Part shown: positions 58,104 to 64,000 of the stretch, in pieces
How positions within the stretch are numbered: position 1 is the first letter of the stretch
Layout: each line of letters begins with the position of its first letter
Source of the DNA: Bombella intestini
GTDB lineage: Bacteria; Pseudomonadota; Alphaproteobacteria; Acetobacterales; Acetobacteraceae
Reading direction: 5' to 3'
Assembly (NCBI RefSeq): GCF_002003665.1
Contig: NZ_JATM01000005.1
Coordinates: 1 to 64,000, forward strand
DNA: 64,000 nt
Notes under the pieces: model-generated
Seen by the model: only the letters and a program-made list of their open reading frames with translations
What the model was told of the DNA's origin: nothing
Database searches by the model: none
Made by a program: the position numbers and the translations under genes

Positions 58104-58742
58104 CTACCCGATGAAGGGCAACCGCTTGAAAAAGGCGGAAAAACGATGGCGTTGCAACTCACGGCGTGCACGAACATCCTGCGCCATGTAATTGAGCTGG
58201 ACCGTATAACGTGGCCCCACATAAGGGCGGTGCCCATGCCATGTATCCGGCCCGTTCGGGAAAATGACCAACGTCCCCCCTGTAGGTGGAATCTCGCTGG
58301 CATAGTCCTCCACATCATCCGGCCCATTAAGAAAACGCAGGCAGCCTCCCTTATGGCCCCAATCCTTTGCCGGATCATTCAGATAAAGCAGGATAGTCAC
58401 ACGCTTGGAGGCACTGTCCCTATGTATCCGCCCATCTTTTGCCCGTGTCTGGCCCCGCATCGTCACCATGCTAGGAGCAGAGCGGACATCCAGCCCAAAT
58501 TTTTCCGAAACGATCTCTTTTAGCTGCGGTCCGGCAAATTCCTCCATCATGACTTTTAGCTCTGGATGCAGCTTCAAAGCACCGAGAGGAAAAGACCCGC
58601 CTGCCCGTATCTCCGGCAGTAGAGAAACCGCCCGGGCAAGGGGCGGCCCCGCAAGAAAATCCGGCACTACAATGTGAGGGCATGGCGCCTGACTGACCGT
58701 GGCTTGCCTTACGGCTTCATAATTGAGAGAAATCGCACTCAT
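58104..58742 (-). CDS. 2-oxoglutarate/Fe(II) dioxygenase family protein
   Basis: 212 residues from MSAISLNYEAVRQ (58742); a start 13 codons earlier cannot be excluded. Iron ligands: HRD in DGRIHRDSASK and the distal His in DTWHGHRPYVG, followed by RYTVQLNYMA with the 2-oxoglutarate Arg. The motif VTILLYLND precedes the GGCLRFLNG strand. It resembles prolyl-hydroxylase-like and phytanoyl-type oxygenases. Target unknown. Divergent from sucA. Confidence 0.85.
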   Translation of the reverse strand: MSAISLNYEAVRQATVSQAPCPHIVVPDFLAGPPLARAVSLLPEIRAGGSFPLGALKLHPELKVMMEEFAGPQLKEIVSEKFGLDVRSAPSMVTMRGQTRAKDGRIHRDSASKRVTILLYLNDPAKDWGHKGGCLRFLNGPDDVEDYASEIPPTGGTLVIFPNGPDTWHGHRPYVGPRYTVQLNYMAQDVRARRELQRHRFSAFFKRLPFIG

Positions 58743-58885
58743 AACGGCTACCACGCTACCGCCCCCCGGCAGGGCAAGCAAGCCATCCCGGTATTGTCGA
58801 CTGACATAATGAGGGAAGATTTTGCCTTCACGTCATGATCGGTTAAAAATACGGCCCCAACGAGGCAAAAAGGAAAGAGGCCAGC

Positions 58886-61588
58886 ATGACGGGCTCACCG
58901 CACCATCAGAATGCGATCAACGGCGAGAATATTGCCTATCTCGGTGAGCTATACGCCCAGTGGCTGAAAGACCCTGCCGCCGTCCATCCCGAGTATGATG
59001 CACTATTCACCACCATGGGCGACCCCACGGAGGCTGAAACAGGCACTCACACCCCAGCTTCAGAAGCGAGCCTTCGGGATGAACGGCTGAAAGAAGCCTT
59101 CCGCCTCTGCGGCCATTTGCAAGCGGAGCTGGACCCGCTGGGCCTGCGCCCTGCTCGCCAGATTGATGCCCTCACCCCAGACAGCCGAACAGACCCCGCC
59201 CTTCTGGCCCGCCTAAAGCGCACTTATTGCGGGCCTATTGGGGCCGAGTTCATGCATCTTCAGGACAGCCAGCAGCGGCAATGGTGGATCGACCGGCTGG
59301 AGGAAAAACCAGCAACGGCCCTCCCCCTTTCGCAGGAGCGTATCCTCAGCCTGCTGACCCATGCGGAGGGCTTCGAGACCTTTTGCCAGCAACGCTTCAC
59401 CGGTATGCGCCGCTTCGGACTGGAGGGCGGGGAAAGCCTAATTGTCGCCCTTCAAGCCCTGCTGAATGAAGCGGCACGAGATGGCGTGCAATCCGTCTCG
59501 CTCGGTATGCCTCATCGGGGGCGGCTGAATGTCATGGCCAACATCCTGCGCAAGCCTTATGCGGCCATCTTCAGCGAATTTGCAGGCAAGGCCTTCTACC
59601 CGGAAGGAATCCGGGTATCTGGCGATGTGAAATATCATCTCGGCACCACGACAACCATCCGTCAGGGCCGCCACGAAATCCGCATCTCCCTCCTGCCCAA
59701 CCCCTCCCATCTGGAGGCTGTAGACCCGGTCGTTCTGGGCCGTGTCCGGGCTGATCAGGACAAAAATAAGGACGAGGAACGCCAGAAGCATCTAGGGATT
59801 CTCGTGCATGGTGATGCCGCCTTTGCTGGGCAGGGCGTAGTGTATGAAACGCTCCAGCTATCCAAACTGGAAGGCTACCGTACAGGTGGGACAGTCCATC
59901 TCATCATCAATAATCAGGTCGGTTTCACCACCAGCCCGGACGCCGCTCATTCCGGCATCTGGAACACCGATGTCGCCAAAACAGTGCAGGCCCCCGTCCT
60001 GCATGTAAATGGCGACAACCCGGAAGCCGTGGCCCGCTGTGCTGCCCTCGCCCATGAATGGCGGAAGACCTTCGCCAGCGACATCGTAGTAGATATCATC
60101 AGCTACCGCCGCCACGGCCATAATGAGACGGATGATCCCGCTTTCACACAGCCTGCGATGGTGCAAACCATCAGCCAGCATCCGACATTACGGACCCTCT
60201 ACGCAAAGAAAATTCTGGCCGAAACAGACATCCACCCTGCCGAAGTAGATGCGCTCTGGGATGATGTACAATCCCAACTGCACCGAGCTTTTGAAGACGC
60301 CAACACCTACCAGCCCGACCCGACCGATTGGCTGGATTACAGCCCGCAGGACCCCACCCGCCTGCTGGACACACCAGAACGCATCCAACCCATGACCGGC
60401 GTCCCCCTCCCCCGGCTCCAGCAGGTTGGCGAAGCCATGACGGCCATTCCAGCGGATTTCTCTGTTCATCCCCGTCTGGCACGGCTGCTCAAGGCCAAGC
60501 AGGCCACGTTAGCCGCTGGTGGCCCTGTGGACTGGGCCACGGCAGAGGCTCTCGCCTTCGGCACATTGGCCCTTGATGGCCACGCCATCCGCCTCTCCGG
60601 GCAAGATTGTGGCCGGGGTACTTTCAGCCAGCGTCATGCCGTGCTGACAGACCAGCATACGGGCCATCATTATACACCATTGGCCCATATCGCCCCCCGT
60701 CAGGCCCCTGTGAATGTATGGAACTCCCCCCTCTCCGAATATGGCGTGATGGGGTTTGAATATGGCTATTCGCTGGGCAATCCGGATGCGCTGGTGCTGT
60801 GGGAAGGGCAGTTCGGTGACTTCGCCAATGGGGCACAGATCATCATTGACCAGTTCCTCGCCGCTGGGGAAACAAAATGGCTGCGGACATCCGGCCTGAC
60901 CTTGCTCCTGCCCCACGGCTATGAAGGGGCCGGGCCAGAACATTCCTCTGCCCGGCCGGAACGCTTCCTCCAGCTCTGTGCTGAGAACAATATGCGGGTT
61001 TGTATGCCTTCCAGCCCGGCGAGCTTCTTTCATCTGCTCCGGCGGCAGATCGCCCGCCGCTGCCGTAAACCGCTGATCGTCTTTAGCCCCAAATCACTCC
61101 TGCGGCACAAGCAGGCTGTGTCCCTGCTTAGCGAGATGGGGCCACAGACACGCTTCGTACCCGTTATTGCTGATGCCACTTGTGGTGGTGGGGCAAAGCG
61201 GGTCGTACTGTGCAGTGGCAAGGTCTATTACGACCTCCTCCAACAACGGGACGAAGCCGGGCTGAAACACTGCGCCATCATCCGGCTGGAGCAACTCTAC
61301 CCCTTCCCTCATCACGCTCTTGCCGAAGAGCTGGGCCACCACCCGCAGGCAGAAGAAATCATCTGGTGCCAAGAAGAGCCAGAAAATGGCGGGGCATGGC
61401 AATTTGTGGATCGCCGCATCGAGGCCTGCCTGCGCGAGGCTGGGCACGCCTGTGCCCGCCCGCATTACGCCGGACGCAAAGCCTCTGCCTCCCCGGCGAC
61501 CGGTCTACCCAGCATCCATCAGGCCGAACAAGACACACTCGTCCGGCAGGCTCTGGGGCTGGAAGCAACACCCACAACCATCGACTGA
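58886..61588 (+). CDS. sucA: 2-oxoglutarate dehydrogenase E1 component
   Basis: 900 residues. N-terminal E2-contact helix region (YLGELYAQWLKDP). Thiamine-diphosphate site: LGMPHRGRLNVMANIL, the GD-x-N motif region HVNGDNPEAVARCAAL, and RRHGHNETDDPAFTQP. C-terminal transketolase-like part with HGYEGAGPEHSSARPERFLQ. It decarboxylates 2-oxoglutarate in the TCA cycle. The partner genes sucB and lpd, usually adjacent, are not here: trpB follows instead. Confidence 0.97.
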   Translation: MTGSPHHQNAINGENIAYLGELYAQWLKDPAAVHPEYDALFTTMGDPTEAETGTHTPASEASLRDERLKEAFRLCGHLQAELDPLGLRPARQIDALTPDSRTDPALLARLKRTYCGPIGAEFMHLQDSQQRQWWIDRLEEKPATALPLSQERILSLLTHAEGFETFCQQRFTGMRRFGLEGGESLIVALQALLNEAARDGVQSVSLGMPHRGRLNVMANILRKPYAAIFSEFAGKAFYPEGIRVSGDVKYHLGTTTTIRQGRHEIRISLLPNPSHLEAVDPVVLGRVRADQDKNKDEERQKHLGILVHGDAAFAGQGVVYETLQLSKLEGYRTGGTVHLIINNQVGFTTSPDAAHSGIWNTDVAKTVQAPVLHVNGDNPEAVARCAALAHEWRKTFASDIVVDIISYRRHGHNETDDPAFTQPAMVQTISQHPTLRTLYAKKILAETDIHPAEVDALWDDVQSQLHRAFEDANTYQPDPTDWLDYSPQDPTRLLDTPERIQPMTGVPLPRLQQVGEAMTAIPADFSVHPRLARLLKAKQATLAAGGPVDWATAEALAFGTLALDGHAIRLSGQDCGRGTFSQRHAVLTDQHTGHHYTPLAHIAPRQAPVNVWNSPLSEYGVMGFEYGYSLGNPDALVLWEGQFGDFANGAQIIIDQFLAAGETKWLRTSGLTLLLPHGYEGAGPEHSSARPERFLQLCAENNMRVCMPSSPASFFHLLRRQIARRCRKPLIVFSPKSLLRHKQAVSLLSEMGPQTRFVPVIADATCGGGAKRVVLCSGKVYYDLLQQRDEAGLKHCAIIRLEQLYPFPHHALAEELGHHPQAEEIIWCQEEPENGGAWQFVDRRIEACLREAGHACARPHYAGRKASASPATGLPSIHQAEQDTLVRQALGLEATPTTID

Positions 61589-61618
61589 TCCTTCATTCAA
61601 GACGTAAAGACACATATC

Positions 61619-62851
61619 ATGCCAACAGATACATCCATCAGCAGCCAGCTCAATTCTCTCCGCACTGGGCCGGATGAACGGGGGCATTTCGGAATTCACG
61701 GAGGCCGCTTCGTTGCCGAGACCCTCATGCCCCTGATGTTGGAGCTGGAACAGGCCTATAACCACGCCAAAACTGACCCACAGTTTCAGGAGGAACTGGA
61801 TTATTACCTCCGTCACTATGTAGGCCGTCCTAGCCCGCTCTGGCACGCCAAGCGGCTGAGTGAAACACTCGGCGGGGCGCAGATTTACCTCAAGCGGGAA
61901 GAGCTGAACCATACAGGCTCCCACAAGCTGAACAACGTGATGGGCCAAATTTTGCTAGCCCGCCGCATGGGTAAAACCCGCATCGTCGCCGAAACCGGAG
62001 CAGGACAACACGGTGTCGCCACCGCTACCGTCTGCGCCCTCTTCGGACTGGATTGTGAAATCTACATGGGTGCCACCGATGTGGAACGGCAGAAACCAAA
62101 TGTCTTCCGCATGCACCTGCTGGGGGCCAAAGTCCATCCCGTCACGGCGGGGGCTGGCACACTAAAAGATGCCATGAATGAAGCCATGCGAGACTGGGTG
62201 GCCAACGTGGACAACACCTACTTCCTTGTCGGCACCGTAGCGGGGCCACATCCCTACCCGGCCATGGTGAGGGACTTCCAGTCCGTTATCGGGACAGAGG
62301 CCCGTGAGCAGATACAAGAACAGACAGGTCGCCTGCCAGATGCCGTTATCGCCGCCATTGGGGGCGGGTCTAACGCCATGGGGATTTTTCATCCCTTCCT
62401 TGATGATGCCGATGTTCCCCTTTACGGCGTAGAGGCAGCCGGTCTGGGGTTAGATAGCGGCAAAACGGCGGCCTCTATCGCCCGTGGCAAGCCCGGCGTC
62501 CTGCATGGCAACCGCACCTATCTGCTTCAGGATGAACACGGCCAGATCACAGAAGCCCATTCCATCAGTGCAGGGCTGGATTATCCCGGCATCGGGCCAG
62601 AACATTCATGGCTCAAGGACATTGGCCGGGTGAACTACGTCAGTGCTACGGATGATCAAGCCCTTGAAGCTTTCCAAACCCTCACGAAACTGGAAGGTAT
62701 CATTCCAGCACTGGAAAGTGCCCATGCCGTGGCCCATGCCATCATGATGGCCCCGACCATGACAAAGGATCAGACCATCATCGTTAATCTGTCTGGCCGG
62801 GGGGACAAGGATGTCCCCACCGTTGCGGCCCATCTGGGCGTGAAACTGTAA
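61619..62851 (+). CDS. trpB: Tryptophan synthase beta chain
   Basis: 410 residues. The PLP lysine is in [16 protein letters not shown], then [15 protein letters not shown], the phosphate-binding [13 protein letters not shown] and [16 protein letters not shown]. It joins indole and serine to make tryptophan. trpA follows after 11 nt. Confidence 0.98.
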   Translation: MPTDTSISSQLNSLRTGPDERGHFGIHGGRFVAETLMPLMLELEQAYNHAKTDPQFQEELDYYLRHYVGRPSPLWHAKRLSETLGGAQIYLKREELNHTGSHKLNNVMGQILLARRMGKTRIVAETGAGQHGVATATVCALFGLDCEIYMGATDVERQKPNVFRMHLLGAKVHPVTAGAGTLKDAMNEAMRDWVANVDNTYFLVGTVAGPHPYPAMVRDFQSVIGTEAREQIQEQTGRLPDAVIAAIGGGSNAMGIFHPFLDDADVPLYGVEAAGLGLDSGKTAASIARGKPGVLHGNRTYLLQDEHGQITEAHSISAGLDYPGIGPEHSWLKDIGRVNYVSATDDQALEAFQTLTKLEGIIPALESAHAVAHAIMMAPTMTKDQTIIVNLSGRGDKDVPTVAAHLGVKL

Positions 62852-62862
62852 GGAGACCCATC

Positions 62863-63678
62863 ATGAGCCGCATTAAAGCCTGTTTCGACCGCCTGAAAAA
62901 AGAAGGCCGTGGTGCCCTGCTGCCTTATCTGGAAGCCTTCGACCCGGACCGGGAAACCTCCCTTGCCCTGCTACGCCAGATGCCCGAAGCCGGGGCCGAT
63001 CTCATCGAAGTTGGCGTGCCCTTCTCCGACCCCTCCGCCGATGGCCCAACTATCCAGCTTGCCGCCCGGCGTGGCCTAAAGGCCGGTGCCACCCTAAAGG
63101 GAACGCTGGAGCTTATTGGTGAATTTCGCAAAGGGAATGACCACACACCGATCATCCTTATGGGCTATTACAACCCGATCGACCGTTACGGTGTAGAACG
63201 ATTCTGCCAAGATGCCCGCTCCGCCGGTGTGGATGGACTCATTGTCGTGGACCTACCGCCTGAGGAATCCGAGGAGCTGGCTCCTTATGCCAAGGCGGCA
63301 GGGCTGGACATAATTACCCTCACCGCCCCAACCACACCCGATGACCGGTTAAAGACAATCCTTAAGGATGCTAGCGGCTTTGTCTATTATGTGAGCATTA
63401 CGGGCATCACAGGCACACGCAGTGCTACAGAAGATCAGCTAAAAGCAGCCATGACCCGTCTCAAAGCCGCAACGGACCTCCCCGTTGTGACAGGCTTTGG
63501 CATCAGCACGCCGGAACAAGCCCGCATCGCCTCCCGTATCAGCGATGGTGCGGTGGTGGCCTCTGCCATCATCAAGGAGATGGCGGCCACCTACGATGAA
63601 CACGGCCACGCCACCGACAGAAGCATCCCCACAGCACTGGAGAAAATCCGCTCCTTAGCCAAGGCCGTGCGGGACTAA
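62863..63678 (+). CDS. trpA: Tryptophan synthase alpha chain
   Basis: 271 residues. The catalytic Glu is in IEVGVPFSDPSADGPTIQ and the Asp in the same block, followed by PIILMGYYNPIDRYG and VVTGFGISTPEQAR. The usual AGDPD near the start reads AFDPD. It releases indole for TrpB. AAGGAGA lies before the ATG. Confidence 0.97.
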   Translation: MSRIKACFDRLKKEGRGALLPYLEAFDPDRETSLALLRQMPEAGADLIEVGVPFSDPSADGPTIQLAARRGLKAGATLKGTLELIGEFRKGNDHTPIILMGYYNPIDRYGVERFCQDARSAGVDGLIVVDLPPEESEELAPYAKAAGLDIITLTAPTTPDDRLKTILKDASGFVYYVSITGITGTRSATEDQLKAAMTRLKAATDLPVVTGFGISTPEQARIASRISDGAVVASAIIKEMAATYDEHGHATDRSIPTALEKIRSLAKAVRD

Positions 63679-63693
63679 AAAACAAGGCACAAG

Positions 63694-63725
63694 AAAAACC
63701 CCCGGCCTTTCGACCGGGGGTTTTT
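63694..63725. terminator. Intrinsic terminator after trpBA
   Basis: AAAAACCCCCGG pairs with CCGGGGGTTTTT over an eight-base loop, 15 nt past trpA and between convergent genes, so it can work in both directions. Confidence 0.93.
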
Positions 63726-63759
63726 CAATGCATCTTTTTGTAGAGTTCGCCTTAAAGAC

Positions 63760-64000
63760 TTACTTCTTCAGCCAGCGACCGATAGCACAGAGGCCCGCTA
63801 GAGCAGCGACAACAACACCACCCCACAGCAGTGTATGACCAACACACTGGCAACGGCTCTTCGGCTCTTTCAGCTCTTCACTGACAGACTGCAACGTCTC
63901 CTGAGCGCGTTTAGCGTACTGCTCAGCCTTGGCTTTGAGCTCATCGGTGTTGATAGCTTCCTCAGCTTTAGACTTGAGCTCATCAATATTGATAGCGTCT
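63760..64000 (-). CDS. Membrane-anchored helical protein with 13-aa repeats, 5' end outside window
   Basis: On the minus strand an open frame enters from the right edge and ends at TAA (63760-63762). The 79 visible residues start DAINIDELKSKAEE then AINTDELKAKAEQ, two copies of a 13-residue unit. They continue YAKRAQETLQSVSEELKEP and end in one membrane helix (TLLWGGVVVAALAGLCAIG) with RWLKK. The charged helix followed by a C-terminal membrane anchor resembles the ElaB/YqjD (DUF883) ribosome-linked stress proteins. More repeat units probably lie beyond 64000. Confidence 0.72.
   Translation of the reverse strand, partial: DAINIDELKSKAEEAINTDELKAKAEQYAKRAQETLQSVSEELKEPKSRCQCVGHTLLWGGVVVAALAGLCAIGRWLKK

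Overview
The window looks like chromosome from an acetic acid bacterium (Alphaproteobacteria, Acetobacteraceae). The grounds are the overall gene content: a bc1 complex, an ETF/ETF-QO operon, phoU-phoB-phoR, dnaK-dnaJ-dapB, and a Hint-domain protein of the kind common in this family. The base composition is moderately GC-rich with clear AT-rich islands. Assignment to a genus (Bombella- or Gluconobacter-like) would be a guess.

Layout. Positions 1-6970 are an accessory surface or secretion region. It holds the 3' part of a large autotransporter adhesin with 579-bp repeats, then two small genes encoding peptides with bacteriocin-type double-glycine leaders. These two genes flank, and point away from, a Hint-domain protein, and the region ends at a tRNA-Glu gene. 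Positions 6989-13217 carry a secreted esterase, the phosphate-control genes phoU-phoB-phoR, serine dehydratase and a small exported protein. Positions 13229-21719 carry alkB, an ABM-domain protein, a YbaK-type deacylase, an orphan RND pump and the cytochrome bc1 genes. Positions 21753-29412 carry a zinc-ribbon protein, an aldo/keto reductase, a second two-component system followed by two exported proteins, an HtrA-like protease and an AT-rich sugar transferase. From 29459 to 42958 nearly everything is on the minus strand: hrpB, apt, two membrane proteins, a NUDIX hydrolase, then murA, dcd, a DMT exporter, a 59-residue basic protein, a glycosyltransferase and a lipoprotein. A YhhS-type transporter and a LOG protein on the plus strand interrupt this run. 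Positions 43074-47258 are the heat-shock genes with a sigma-32-like promoter, plus dapB. An AT-rich restriction-modification pair (EcoRI-family nuclease and D12-type methylase) sits between dapB and metK. The rest is housekeeping: metK, trmB, etfD-etfB-etfA, tRNA-Pro, hemH, asd, sucA and trpBA. A truncated membrane-anchored protein with 13-residue repeats lies at the right edge.

The most unusual part is 3613-6521. The two leader-peptide genes have diverged mature regions. They nevertheless share the 15-residue MR-LN-EL-VSGG leader, a TTGACT box exactly 86 nt upstream of each start codon, a 5'-UTR hairpin ending 33-34 nt before the start, the same GGAG spacing, and a weakly similar 29-residue C-terminus. 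With the Hint protein between them they look like one co-regulated secreted-peptide system. No C39-peptidase transporter is visible in the window, so export and function are inference.
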